A program made the translations under genes and the position numbers. A DNA stretch of 64,000 nucleotides, taken from contig NC_084896.1 in the NCBI RefSeq assembly GCF_958979055.1, forward strand, positions 6,328,501 to 6,392,500, written 5' to 3'. This DNA comes from Alnus glutinosa. Lineage: Eukaryota; Streptophyta; Magnoliopsida; Fagales; Betulaceae. The notes under the pieces were generated by a model. The model did not search any database. It was not told where the DNA came from and was given only the letters and a program-made list of their open reading frames with translations. Numbering within the stretch: the first letter of the stretch is position 1; each line of letters starts with the position of its first letter. Shown in pieces: positions 1 to 14,888 of this stretch.

Positions 1-76
1 TTTTCAAGTTACTGTCTTTACTACATAATTTTACAAGAAAGTGATGATAAAGTTTTTAGAGTTAATTATGTTGCAG

Positions 77-791
77 AAGGAGCTTGTGGGTATGGAGACC
101 TCCACAGGACTAGCTATGGGAAGCACAGTGCTGGACTAAGCACCATTTTGTTCAACAGGGGGAGTTCTTGTGGGGCTTGCTATGAGGTGAGATGTGTTGA
201 TCACATATTGTGGTGCCTACAGGGGAGCCCCTCTGTTATTCTCACTGCCACAGATTTCTGTCCTCCAAATTATGGACTCGCGGCCGATTATGGTGGTTGG
301 TGCAACTTCCCCAAAGAACACTTCGAGATGTCAGAGGCTGCATTTGCTGAAATTGCAGAGAGAAGTGGTGATATCGTGCCAGTGCAGTACAGGAGGTAAC
401 AAATCAAACACATGGAAGAGTAAATTGTTGTTTTATACTCATCTTGCAACTAAGGGAAACATTTTGTTTGTGCCTAATTCTGTGTAGGGTGAAGTGTGAA
501 AGAAGTGGTGGGCTGAGATTCACTGTGAGTGGAAACTCACGCTTCTTTCAAGTTCTAATCACCAATGTAGGTCTGGATGGTGAAGTGGTTGGTGTGAAAG
601 TGAAGGGATCAAGAACAGGGTGGATAGCTATGGCAAGAAATTGGGGACAGAACTGGCAATGCAGCATTAATCTTACAGGACAGCCTATATCTTTTGAGGT
701 GACTGCCAGCAGCGGAAGAACACTAGCATCTTATAATGTTGCTCCAGCAAACTGGCAATTCACTCAGACATTTGAAGGGAAACAATTCTAG
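77..791 (+). CDS. alpha-expansin, EXPA22/23/25-like (5' end missing)
   Basis: Secreted wall-loosening protein; it acts non-enzymatically on cellulose-xyloglucan contacts in the primary wall. I read two exons: 77-395 (acceptor ttgcag, donor AG|gtaac) and 488-791 (acceptor tgtgtag, stop TAG at 789-791). Joining them restores VPVQYRRVKC, the usual position of an expansin intron. Visible features are GACGYGDLH, a Cys-rich GH45-like first domain ([18 protein letters not shown]) and the C-terminal CBM63-like domain with [18 protein letters not shown] and the terminal TFEGKQF. The stretch DYGGWCNFP carries the WCN insertion typical of the EXPA21-26 type subgroup. The HFD motif of canonical expansins reads HFE here. 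The first exon with the signal peptide lies before base 1 or was not recognisable, so the gene is partial only because of the window edge. Family assignment is secure; the exact paralog is not. Confidence 0.93.
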
Positions 792-1174
792 TTATAGAAG
801 CTTGCTTTTGAACTAAAATGTGAAAGCTTGCTTCATAAATTTCTCGAATATGAAAACTTTTGAAGTCTTAATCATGAGTTCATCAGTGTTGAGGATGTAA
901 GTTGTAACCACATGTTTAGTTGTTTACAGATGGTCACAAACATCTCTAGTCACTCTAAATTTCCTGCTAGCTCACAAAGTTGAGGTTATAGTCAAAAATT
1001 GGGGAGGAAAAGTTGCAGAAGAAAGTTGAAAAAATAGGTATACGAGGTCCCAGTTTTGTCTCTTCATGATATCTTGGCTTTACTTTTGTTGATGGAACGT
1101 GTAATAGTTAAAAGTAGCAGTGTATATACCCTGAGTTCTTTCTCTTTGTTGTCCTGGCGCTTGACGAATTAGAG
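792..1174. other. 3' flank of expansin gene
   Basis: AT-rich sequence following the expansin stop. It should contain the 3' UTR and polyadenylation site, but no clear AATAAA is visible. I see no gene here. Confidence 0.5.
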
Positions 1175-1938
1175 CACTAGCAGCAGCTTCCCAACCGTTT
1201 TCCTTATATTTAGGGAACAAAACTACTTTTTGTTTTCCTAAAAAAAAACACCCCCACAATAGATTTCCTTAATTTTTCCTATACTAATTAAATATTATTT
1301 TTTTACTCTTATTTTATTATTTTTTCTCTTTCCTACTTTTATTTTTTTTTATCAATTTCTTTTCTTCTCCCACTCGTCTTCTCTCTCCTGCTCACCCGTC
1401 TTCTCCGGCTGTTCAACCGAAAATCACCCTCTGCTTCGTCGGAAATCGCCTCACTTGGGTTCACCGGTGGCGACCCATCAACGATCGGCTTCTCTGGGTT
1501 CGCGGGTTCCGGTGATCTCCCTCTCCGTCTGCATCTCTCCCTCCTGGGTTCATTTTCTCAAAACTCCCGATCTCTCTCTCTCTCATCTCTTGGATTTTCT
1601 CACGGTCTCTCTCTTTCGTCTAAACCTCTGTTCTTCTTGAAGAAAATAATGAGTAAAAGAAAGGAAACACAAAAGAAGAGAAGGAGATGAAGGAGACGAA
1701 GGGATGCGACGAAGTGATGAAGTCAGCCGTGAAGTAGAGAGAGAGTCAGATAATTTTTTTTCAATAAAAAAAGTGATTGGGAAGCTACAGTCCTACCCAA
1801 TACATTGGGTAGCACTGTAGCTACCCAACCAAAACATGTAAATATGGGGTGTCTATTGTGGGGCAGTTTTTGTGAGTTTTGGTGAAATTTTCCCTATATT
1901 TAAGGAAGGGAACCAATATAGGGAGACTGCTACTAGTG
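1175..1938. mobile_element. non-autonomous TIR transposon (MITE-like, about 760 bp)
   Basis: The left end reads CACTAGCAGCAGCTTCCC and the right end, read on the other strand, CACTAGTAGCAGTCTCCC. The match continues inwards through the phrase ccttatatttagggaa on the left and ccttaaatatagggaa on the right. A strong internal palindrome lies around 1780-1830 (gctacagtcctaccc / gggtagcactgtagc). No transposase reading frame is present. The CACTA-like tips suggest the CMC/EnSpm superfamily, but no clean 3-bp target duplication is visible (possible ATTA at 1169-1172 and 1939-1942), so the superfamily is uncertain. Confidence 0.7.
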
Positions 1939-2025
1939 ATTAGGCTGCCTTTGAAGATGATTCCCTCAGTATTTGCTTCTGTAAGAAATGTGACCATTCA
2001 AGAAAAGAAAAAGATAGATATGGTT

Positions 2026-2161
2026 TAGGTGCTGTAATTTTTTTTACAGCACCTATGCTGAAGTTAATCTAAGGGTTTAGATTTGAGGTTAAACCTGGGT
2101 TTGGATTTGATTTCATGGGTTTAAAATCAAATTCAAACCCTTAGATTAACTACAGCACCTA
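2026..2161. repeat. hairpin element with AGGTGCTGTA ends
   Basis: Outer arms taggtgctgtaa and ctacagcaccta flank an inner stem (gttaatctaagggttt near 2065 pairs with aaacccttagattaac near 2135-2150). A second copy of the outer arm lies inverted right beside the left end (2043-2054). This is probably a small foldback transposon; its right end abuts the Tourist-like element at 2163. Confidence 0.6.
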
Positions 2162-2162
2162 A

Positions 2163-2461
2163 GGGTTCGTTTGGGTTTGCGATTTAAAATAACGATTTCA
2201 AAATATACAATTTGAAAAAAGTGATTTTTAAAAACGCAATTAAGTGTTTGACAAAATCGTAATTTAGCCTTCAAAATCGCAAATTAGCCATTAAAATTCT
2301 GCGTTTTTAAAAAAACATCATCTTATTTGCGATTTGAAAAAATAGATTTTCTGCGTTTTCAAATCGTAATTTTTAAAAACGCAATTCCCAAACGATTTAT
2401 ATTATGCGATTTGGTTTAAAATTACACTTATTGTCTATGAAATCGCAATCTCAAACGCACC
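2163..2461. mobile_element. Tourist-like MITE (PIF/Harbinger type), copy 1
   Basis: Terminal inverted repeats are GGGTTCGTTTGGGTTTGCG on the left and GGTGCGTTTGAGATTGCG read inwards from the right. Both ends are flanked by TAA (2160-2162 and 2462-2464), the 3-bp target duplication diagnostic of PIF/Harbinger MITEs. The interior is rich in subterminal repeats of the type aaatcgcaa / ttgcgattt. It has no coding capacity. Confidence 0.85.
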
Positions 2462-2751
2462 TAAGCCTAATATGAAAAAGACAATCAAACAAAATTATAA
2501 AACTCAATGACAAGAAAAAGTTCTCACCCCGGAAAGAGAGTGCACAAACATGATATTATGTTACTAATTATTGTACTACACCCACAAATGAAAGCTGCAA
2601 ATGCTATTTCATTTCCAAATTTTGCAGTTGTGAAATGTTCATGGATTTAATTCAAGTATAATACAAAAGGTAGGGGTGGATTGGCGAAACCAGAATTTCT
2701 TATTGGGAGGGACGAAGTTTAATTTTGATACGGGTCAAAATTAATTTAAAG

Positions 2752-3214
2752 GGTAAACTTTACTTATAACCCCTGATCTTTTATCTTTTTTGAAAGAAGG
2801 TACTCAAACTTTAAAAAGTGTCAATTTAAGGTATCAATTTTTCATTTTTTTTTTTTCAATTTCAACCTTCCGTTTGAATTTTTTGTTAAATCCTATAAAA
2901 AAAAATGTCAAAAATACCCATGTGTTTATTTTTTTAAAAAAAAGTTAAATTTTTTTTAAAAGATTCAGGCATTGGTATTTTTATAAATTTTGTTAAATTC
3001 TGACCAATACCTAAATCCTAACAATTTTTTTCCTTAAAAAAAAAAAAAAGAAGGGGTATTTTGAAAATTTTAACAGGATTTAACGGAAAATTCTAACGGA
3101 TAATTGTAATTGAAAAAAATTAAAAGATGGATACCCTAAATTGACACTTTTTAAACTTTGGGTACCTTTTTTTCAAAAGTGATGAAAGATCAGGTGTTAT
3201 AAGTGAAATTTTTC
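2752..3214. mobile_element. foldback MITE family A, copy 1
   Basis: The left arm (ttacttataacccctgatc, then ggtactcaaactttaaaa and tgtcaatttaaggta) is mirrored by the right arm at about 3125-3214 (taccctaaattgacac, tttaaactttgggtacc, gatcaggtgttataagtg). A diverged second copy lies at 14590-15028. Long AT-rich arms of more than 100 bp and no coding potential indicate a non-autonomous foldback element. End points are accurate to about 5 bp. Confidence 0.75.
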
Positions 3215-3518
3215 TTATTTATTTATTTTTTTTTAAAAAAAACACTTATTTATAAGTTTCAAATTCATATTTTTTGTTGGAACAAAGGAATACCAAATTA
3301 CTAATGCGATGAAGAAACCATTTTCATCTCACACTAAGAAGACTCAAACAAGTAGTTTATTCAAAATAGAAGTTTAAGATAATACATAGCGAAGAAAATA
3401 TTGTAGACACCAGGGCATACCCAAGAACATACTACAACCAAGAGCATTTCCAAATTGATTAGGGAATTTTCAGGTTCCAACACCAGCTCAGATAACCACC
3501 ACCGCCCCCGGTGCAATA
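3215..3518. other. AT-rich spacer
   Basis: Low-complexity T and A runs, then unique-looking sequence. I see no gene or clear repeat. Confidence 0.4.
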
Positions 3519-3641
3519 GGATCCTCACCAGTTGAGTTTCAACTGGAGAGAAGTCAGTTAGTTATAAGTAAGGGTATTTTGATAATTTCACACAATAAGT
3601 AACTGGCTCATCTCCGGATGAAACTCAACTGGAGAGGATCC
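3519..3641. mobile_element. short MITE, about 123 bp
   Basis: The left terminus GGATCCTCACCAGTTGAGTT and the right terminus read inwards GGATCCTCTCCAGTTGAGTT match over about 35 bp. The loop is only about 50 bp. No clear target duplication was seen. Confidence 0.7.
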
Positions 3642-3798
3642 AGGTCCCCCACCCCCCCCCAAAAAAAATAAAAAATTTATGATGTCTACACTTGAACATT
3701 TGGAAGGTGAATGTTCCGCCTCGTATTGATTTCTTCACATAGATGGCAATTTTGGGTAAAATCCTTACGATGGACAAACTAAGAAGACGATGACTTAA

Positions 3799-4065
3799 GG
3801 CCCCGTTTAATAATTCCCTCCCCTCCCCCTTTCTCTTATTTTTACCTTTCTCAAAAAACATCAACTCAAAACATTCTTAACCTTTTTTACTTTTTATATT
3901 ACATCAACAATTTTTTATTATTATTTAAATAAAAAAATTCACTATAAAATAAAAAATTTATACTTTATATCACATCAATCACTTTTTACTCACATTCAAA
4001 AAAAAATTCTCCCATAAGGAAAGAGGAGGGGAGGGGAGGGGAGGGGGGGATTACTAAACGGGGGG
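3799..4065. mobile_element. MITE with GGCCCCGTTTAATAATTCCC ends
   Basis: The left end GGCCCCGTTTAATAATTCCC is mirrored by the right end (ATTACTAAACGGGGGGATC, with a GGGGAGGGGAGGGG tract inside it). The interior is AT-rich with inverted segments containing tatatcacatcaatcac. A more degraded relative appears at about 33062-33345. Confidence 0.65.
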
Positions 4066-4074
4066 ATCACTTGT

Positions 4075-4575
4075 CAATTTATGTTGTCTTTGTAAGAAGA
4101 CCTAGGAGACGGCAAGCAATCTTCTCATCAATTGTGAATTTACTAGCAAGATATAACATTTGGTTCTCATTTTATTTGGAGTGTTGTGGGTCATGTTGGT
4201 CAATATTCTAGAACTACTTTAAGCCTTTAATGTTGGAAGTCACAAGGGTGGGAACATCCCAAAGAAGCTATATGGAAAGTCATCCCTTCTTTACTTACGT
4301 GGAATATTTGGAGAGAAAGAAATAGATATCTTTTTGAAAGACCACAAGTTTAATGTGCTGCAATTAATAGCCTCATTCTTGAGCTCTATTTTAGATTGGA
4401 CTGTTTTTTTTTTGTTCCTCATTTCTCCGATTCTGATCTTGTAGATTTTGTTAACTTTTTATATTCTCGACCTCAACAGGGTAGTTGCTTCTCTTGTACT
4501 GTTTTCGTGTACACGATCTTTTCTTTTTCTTCAATAAATTATTATTCATAACAAAAAAAAAATAAAAATAAAAAA
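4075..4575 (+). mobile_element. LINE (L1-type) 3' remnant, zf-RVT region
   Basis: The plus strand reads through interrupted frames resembling the C-terminal Cys-rich end of plant L1-type ORF2. Visible pieces include CCLCKK, a degraded HLL.C motif, and an intact stretch from about 4267 reading EAIWKVIPSLLTWNIWRERN. It ends in a polyadenylate-like tail at 4551-4575. The frames are broken and the 5' part is missing, so this is a dead, 5'-truncated insertion. Confidence 0.7.
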
Positions 4576-5402
4576 TAAATCATCTGAAATATCATTCTTG
4601 AAATGTAGTAAAGCTATAAAGGGTATTACATCTAGATGTTCTAACCCAAAACATTATGCTGTCAAAACCATAAGCGGCAGGACACTGGAATAGAAAAGCT
4701 AGCATTCTCAATTGATAAGTACTAAAAAAGGATAGGGGCAGGGCCATGGCCCTCTCTAGGTCGTCAGTCAAGTATCAACAGATTTTCGCTCCAAGCTTCC
4801 ACAGCAATGCAATTCACATGTATACACACCCTTTTATTTATTTTTTTTAATTTTTTTTTTCTAATTTAATTCGGGAAAAGCATTACAAAGGAGGATCATT
4901 TCCATTCTTGATCTGAAAAGAAGAGAGAATGGAGAATCCTAAAGAAAAACAAACAAAAACCGAAAAAATGGGTGGACTCTCAACAATAGACCCAAAACGA
5001 AAATAACAGTGCGGACATACAAACAAACGGTAAGAAATGGGACAAACAAGTGACTTTATCCTCTCACACCCTAAATAGGCAACTTAAGCTACCAGCTAGA
5101 AACTTTTGGAACGAGTAGTGATTGGTGCACAACTGTTGTGCAAGAATATTTTTCCATGGCAAACAATCTAAGGAAATTCTCATCTCTCTCATTTGTCATG
5201 AAACCTGAAAGACTACATGATGCTGTACAGGGGTACCCATAAATCAAACATGTAAAATTGCTAGAAACATCAGCAAAATGGGTACTAAAATCTATCTATA
5301 TATATAAAAACATCCAATTTGTTTTGTTTCAATGGAGGTAAGATAACAGCCACTCATTCTATCATATAATTGTTAAGCATGTAAACTGAGTAATTAGTTC
5401 AA
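4576..5402. other. intergenic, 3' flank of the PPR gene
   Basis: No gene seen. Contains the presumed 3' UTR of the minus-strand PPR gene and low-complexity T tracts at about 4830-4862. Confidence 0.4.
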
Positions 5403-6970
5403 TCATTTGCTCACCATCATCTCTTCCTCCTCAAGAAACTCTAGATCTTCACCATAATACATTTGAGCATCCTGCCTTATGATAGCTGAATCCCCTGTTT
5501 CTCCATTTGATTCCAAGGCAGTTATAAGTATCTTAAAGGATGACTTGTCTGGCTCACATTCAACTTGTTTCATCAGGTAGTAACATTCCATTGCAAGTTT
5601 AGTATGGTTAAAACTCACCAAAGCTCTCAAGACAGCATTAAAGCCCTCGATTTCGGGCCCTAAACTGCCAGCTTCTGTTTTCAAATAGCTGTGAAGTAGT
5701 TCAACATGCTCAAACAATCCATTGCCACCCAATACTTTGATCATATCAGCATAGAGTGAGACTTGAGGCCTATACCAGTATTCCTTCCGAATATCTTCAA
5801 AAACCTAGGTAAGAGCAATGGCATTAAGACAACAAATACAGATTATTGAAGATATTAATTTCGCTAAATTTTGTTGCTATTTGCATTCCCATAGCTCCCC
5901 CTCTTCCTCCATCTTTTCCCATTTGTAGTTGCAAAGATCCCCCTTCCTTTCTCTGTTCCTTAATTTCTTTTTCTTTGTTGGTATCTTAAAAAAAATAAAG
6001 GTGGAATCTTTAGTTGAAATAAAAGGTGAATGATGGAGATAAGGTTCGAACTCAAAACTTTTGCTTTGATACTATGTTAAACTACAACTTATTACAATTT
6101 AAACTTTTGAGATAAGTGATAATTGAACATAGTATCAGAGCAGAGATAATGAGTTCGAACCCTGAATCCGTTAATTTACATTTTCATTTCAGTTAAATAT
6201 TTCACCTGTTGGGTTTTACTTGACGATGAGGAATTTGAGCCCACACATAAGAGATATTAGAATATTAATTTAAATGATTATATCTATTCATTCTTATCAT
6301 CTTAAGCTTTTGAAATATGCAGTAATTTAAAACTATCAATTATAATATCAAATTTTGCCTCGTCGATTCTTTCATGAGACCATAATATAACACGTATAGA
6401 ACACCATTCAATTCAAAAGTTTAACCTAATGAATTTGAGCCCAATTATGTTATATTAGAAGCCTATATTTATATATCTTCACAAAACTAACTCTTTTTCA
6501 CTCACCTGCCTATATTCAACAATTCATAATTCGAATAACACAAATGGGTGGAGCTCAAAGCATAGCAATCAGGATTAGAAATTTAAAAAATTGGGGTTGA
6601 AATAGTTGTACAGATGATTAAAAAAAAGGGGGGGGAAGGAAAAGTGGGGGACCTTGAGGGCCAAGAAGCACTGGTTCTGGCGGAGGAGTTCGCGAAGGAC
6701 GGCAATCATATCGAGCTTGAGGAGGCGCTTGAAATTGGAGTGGAACAGTTGGTCCAATGAAGGTTGGTCTTTCTGGGCTCGCTTCAACGCCTGAACCGTT
6801 TGTATTGCTTCGATGCTGAGGCTCCTCCCCTTCTGCAACGGCTTCCGATTCTTGCTTCTGTTGCTTATTCCCACCGTCACGAACCGCGTTTTCCTGTTCC
6901 TTAACTCCATGGCTTTGGATGGAGAGCTCCTCAGAGTAAACCAAGGAGCACGAGTTGAACACGAGCTCAT
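5403..6970 (-). CDS. PPR-fold protein, At1g62350/THA8-like, organelle-targeted
   Basis: Complement of two exons: 6970-6653 and 5804-5403, joined in phase 0 (ALK|VFEDIRKEYWYRPQV), giving 239 residues. The chain resembles the short PPR proteins related to THYLAKOID ASSEMBLY 8, which bind organellar introns and assist splicing; the closest I recognise is Arabidopsis At1g62350. Evidence includes RNRKPLQKGRSLSIEAIQTV near residue 41, LLKLDMIAVLRELLRQNQ, then degenerate helical repeats (EPDKSSFKILITALESNGE) and the acidic tail YYGEDLEFLEEEE. The basic, Ser-rich N terminus looks like a transit peptide. I chose ATG 6970 because it follows a GAGA-rich leader. An in-frame ATG at 7036 would add 22 residues encoded partly by that GA repeat (ERERERE) and cannot be excluded. 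The 848-bp intron holds a foldback repeat. The gene is divergent from the GluRS gene. RNA target unknown. Confidence 0.88.
6000..6208. repeat. foldback repeat in the PPR intron
   Basis: The left arm (aggttcgaactcaaaactt, then tttgatactatgtt) pairs with the right arm (aacatagtatcagagc, then tgagttcgaaccctg). A related single arm occurs at about 49745-49890 (aacatggtatcggagc). The phrase resembles a tRNA-Met primer-binding site, but here it lies within a palindrome rather than behind an LTR. Confidence 0.6.
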
Positions 6971-6990
6971 CTCTCTCTCTCTCTCTCGCT
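6966..6990. repeat. (CT)n/(GA)n microsatellite in the PPR leader
   Basis: On the minus strand this is a GA-dinucleotide run directly before the chosen ATG. GA-rich leaders are common in plants. Here it is also translatable in frame if the upstream ATG at 7036 is used. Confidence 0.7.
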
Positions 6991-7189
6991 CTCTGTTTTT
7001 TCCAGAGTGAAAACGGCAGTCGTGTTGTTGTCTCACGTGCCTTTGTTTTTCTATTTTTTTTAGATATAAATGGATAGTTTGTGAGAAGCATATTATTTTA
7101 TTTTAAAAATTGGAGGAGATGGAAATTTTTTACTTGTAGTCTTAGTTTTAGAGAATGAGTTTTAGAAAATTTCTTTATCCCCATTTGAG

Positions 7190-7760
7190 GTTAGGTTTGT
7201 TTCAATATAAAATATATTTTGAAAAACATTTTTTAATTTTAATTTTTTGTTTTACTAAAATAATCTTCTTTAATTTCTATTAAATGATTTTTTTTTAAAA
7301 AAAAGAACTGTAAATTATTTTTCGAGTTTTTTTTTAATTTATTTATTTTTTTTATTTTTTATATGTCTACACAAGCGGAGGAGAGCGAATTCAAACTAAT
7401 GCCATCCGCTATATTAGGTGTGGTTCTACAGCCGATTGAGCTATCCCTTGAAGACAATTATTTTTCGAATTTAAGCTTATAGGAGCTCGCCAAACCAAGC
7501 TAATGAAATTTATCAGGCCACCGTAGGAGTTAGTTGGAACCTGTTGTCAACTGCCACCATTGAAGGTTGTCGGAATCTGCCGTCAAAGGTGACTAGAATC
7601 CGCCGTGGTGCTCGCCAAATGTTGTGTAAAGTTGGGACCATTTTCGCGGTTGCTTATTATTTTGTATGAGTCGAAAGTAGATTTTTTTTTTGTTTTTTTT
7701 TAATTTTTTAATTTAATTTTTTCCCTGATTTCGTTGAAAACGAAAAACATTAATTTTCGA
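7190..7760. mobile_element. MITE-like element family B, copy 1, interrupted by a SINE
   Basis: Left part ggtttgtttcaatataaaat, right part ttttcgttttcaacgaaat read inwards, with a GC-richer core full of gttgtcggaatctgccg-type words. It shares the phrases gtaaattatttttcgagttt and ttttttgtatgagtc with the element at about 27950-28455. It lies between the divergent PPR and GluRS genes. Ends are approximate and no target duplication was identified. Confidence 0.5.
7330..7455 (-). mobile_element. tRNA-derived SINE, copy 1
   Basis: On the minus strand the element begins near 7455 with a tRNA-like head: A-box-like TAGCTCAATCGGCTG, then B-box-like AGTTTGAATTC. It then reads GCTTGTGTAGACATAT and an A-rich tail. 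It is flanked by near-identical 17-bp repeats, aattatttttcgagttt at 7313-7329 and aattatttttcgaattt at 7456-7472 (16 of 17 identical), as expected for target-primed insertion. The same family occurs at 48783-48898. The tRNA-like part is too diverged to be a working tRNA gene. Confidence 0.8.
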
Positions 7761-7889
7761 AAATATAATTCCGACATCTTCTGTTCCCTGCGGGGCGCGT
7801 GAGTGTGAAACATAAGGATAAAGGGCGAAGCCGTTGGGTGAAGGCTTGAAGCCAACGGCTAAGAGGCGAACCGTGGAAGGTAGGAATAG

Positions 7890-12399
<4,510 letters not shown>

Positions 12400-13275
12400 G
12401 AATTCACAGTTTTTGACGTGCTATTAAGCAAATTAGCTCTATATATCATACAAATGCTTAAGAATTTTTGGCACCTTTTCAAGAGCAGTTGATTTGATAA
12501 TGAAAGTTCGATCTTTAGCATTTACCATTTTTTGAATGCTATACACATCCGTATGAATGCCAGAAGTGAATTTCCATGTTTTTTTTATTGGTATTTCAGT
12601 TATTTGAAAGCATAGAATAAAAGATGTGGAATTTGTTTATTATTAATTTTTTTAATAGAGTGCATTGGGTTTTTCAAATACACTTTTTCAAATATCAAAT
12701 TCTACTAAGATTTTATTCAACTTTTTCTAATTTTGTCTCATGTTTTTTAAACCATCTAAACATAATTTCAAAGAACAAATTTTTTTGGGTATTCGCAATT
12801 TTTCAAAAAATCACATTTTTTAAACAAAGTCATAGAAAGGGTCCTGTACAGTAGGTAAGATGATGTGTTTTTCTTTTTCTTTTTTTTTTTAAATGTACGA
12901 TTTTAAAAGTTAAATTATGATTTTACTAATCATTTAATTACGTTTTTATTAATTATTTTTGAAATCGCTATTTTTTCAAGCAAAATATTTTGGAAGAGAA
13001 GTGTTATATTTACCAAATTTTTTTCATCAAAATTCATTTTCAAATGATGTGTCAATTATGGATGAGATTTGCTATTTTGAAAAATGTGTCACATTCTCAT
13101 AGGATAGTGACACATTGGGAGCTCACTTTTGGGAAAACAAATTTGGAAGTAGAGTATTTTTCATTTTGGAATCGTTAAACCAAACATATGGTTAATAGTA
13201 ATATCCAACCTCAAAGATGGCTAGCTACATTTTTGTATTGATGTGGTGTGGATAAGAATTTGAATTAAAATAAAT
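12400..13275. other. 3' flank of GluRS gene
   Basis: Contains the presumed 3' UTR, then AT-rich sequence from about 12640. No gene was recognised; the short open frames here are compositional. Confidence 0.4.
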
Positions 13276-13976
13276 GAGTAATGTTATTTCGTAGACTGCT
13301 ATACAATTTGATGATGTGACTGTAAAAACTAATCTTAAAATCAATGCTTGTAAAAAAAAGTAAAAAAAAGAAAATGAAAATTGCACCATTGGCCTCTGTG
13401 GTTTACCTAAATTACAAATTGTTCTTTCTGGTCTGGTATTAAAATTAATTAAGAAATTTATGTGGTTGACTTAATTTACAAATCACTCATTGAAGTCAAA
13501 TTCCGTTAAGCGCCACGTCAGCATCAATAAAATGGCGACACATGTCGATCATAATAATAAAAAATATAAATAAATAAAACTTTAAAAAAGTTCAAATAAA
13601 AAGTTTTGAAAAGAGAAGGGGTGGCTGCCGGTTGGGCAGCCGCCCATTTTCTATTTTCTATTTTTTAAAAGTTTTATTTATTTATATTTTTTTTATTATG
13701 ATGGACACTTGTCGCCATTTTATTGGCGCTGATGTGACGCTTAACGAAATCTGTCAAAATTTTAACGGAATTTGACTTTAGGGAACGATTTGTAAATTAA
13801 ACTAATCACAAAGATATCCGAATTAATTTTGATACCAAAAAGAGCGATTTGTAATTTAAGCCAATCACATAAACCAATGACGTAATTTTTTTTTTTTAAT
13901 TTTTTAAATAGAGATTATTTTTCACTAATCTCATCTATATAGCATTCGTATAACAATCTACTAAATAGCATTAGTC
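13276..13976. mobile_element. MITE family C (GAGTAATGTTATT ends), copy 1, host of a nested element
   Basis: The left end gagtaatgttatttcgtaga and the right end (ctactaaatagcattagtc) are inverted. The same ends occur at 31459-31642, 54356-54525 and 60473-60540. The interior is interrupted by a separate long foldback element (13384-13892), which explains its size compared with the 170-bp copy at 54356. Confidence 0.75.
13384..13892. mobile_element. long foldback element, arms about 190 bp, nested
   Basis: The left arm (tggtttacctaaattacaa, gtcaaattccgttaagcg, aataaaatggcgacacatgt) is mirrored by the right arm (acttgtcgccattttattgg, acggaatttgacttt, gatttgtaatttaagcc). The loop holds a GC-rich palindrome, ggctgccggttgggcagccgc, at about 13623-13643. 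It has no coding capacity. The pairing is extensive enough that a transcript would form a long double-stranded hairpin. Confidence 0.8.
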
Positions 13977-14407
13977 AAACAAATAATTTGTCACATGTTT
14001 GGTTTGGTACATAGGAAGATTTGTTGGAGAGTCATCTTTTCTTGGAGATCAAGTGTTACTATCAACCTACCTACCAAGTGCTAATATATTAATATGGACA
14101 TATGCTTTCTTTTTCCTAAGAACTTGTTGATATAAACTAAAAAATTGGTACTTTCCGGCACTTGCTGTCCTCTCTCAATTTCGGTTCGGATCCTTGTGAT
14201 TACGATGGAAGAACAAATAAAAAATGATTTCTCTTTTCTCTTGTTGTTAGTGTTTATTATGTCATTAAGGACTTATAAAACAATTAGTATTCTGTGAGTC
14301 GTTTTGTAACGCTCCCAATCACGTGTTAAAAAGATGATTAATCTACATAAAGTGAGTAGATTATAAAGAAGTTCACGATGTTAAGTCCTACATTGGTTTC
14401 TTACTAA
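13977..14407. other. intergenic spacer
   Basis: No gene or repeat recognised. Confidence 0.35.
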
Positions 14408-14852
14408 AGGTCTGTTTGGGTTTACGATTTTAAAGTGCGATTTGAAAACATGATTTTTAAAAACTCAGTTAAATATTTGGCAAAAACGCAGTTTAGCCTT
14501 TAAAATTGTGCGTTTAAAAAAAAAAAAAAATACAACCTTACCTACGATTTGAAAAAGTAGATTTACGTTTTCAAATCGCAAATTTTTTAGGAAAGGTTTC
14601 ACTTTTAATCCCTGATCTTTCATTATTTAAGAAAAATGGTACCCAAACTTTAAAAAGTGTCAATTTATATTATCAATATTTCAATTTTTTTCAATTTCAA
14701 CCATCCGTTAGAATTTTTTATTAAATCCTATCAAAATTCTTAAAATACCATAATGTTTATTTTTTATTTTTTTTTTAAAAAAAAAATATAAAAATTTTCA
14801 AAGATTTAGGCATGAGTATTTTTGTAAATTCTGACCAATACCTAAATCCTAG

Positions 14853-14888
<36 letters not shown>

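Noticed and set aside
6000..6208. Retrotransposon primer-binding site (tatcagagc phrase)
   Set aside because: The phrase lies within a palindrome, with no LTR before it; better explained as part of a foldback repeat.
7380..7455. Possible tRNA gene on the minus strand
   Set aside because: A- and B-box-like words are present, but the acceptor stem does not pair, and the segment continues into a SINE tail with target duplications.
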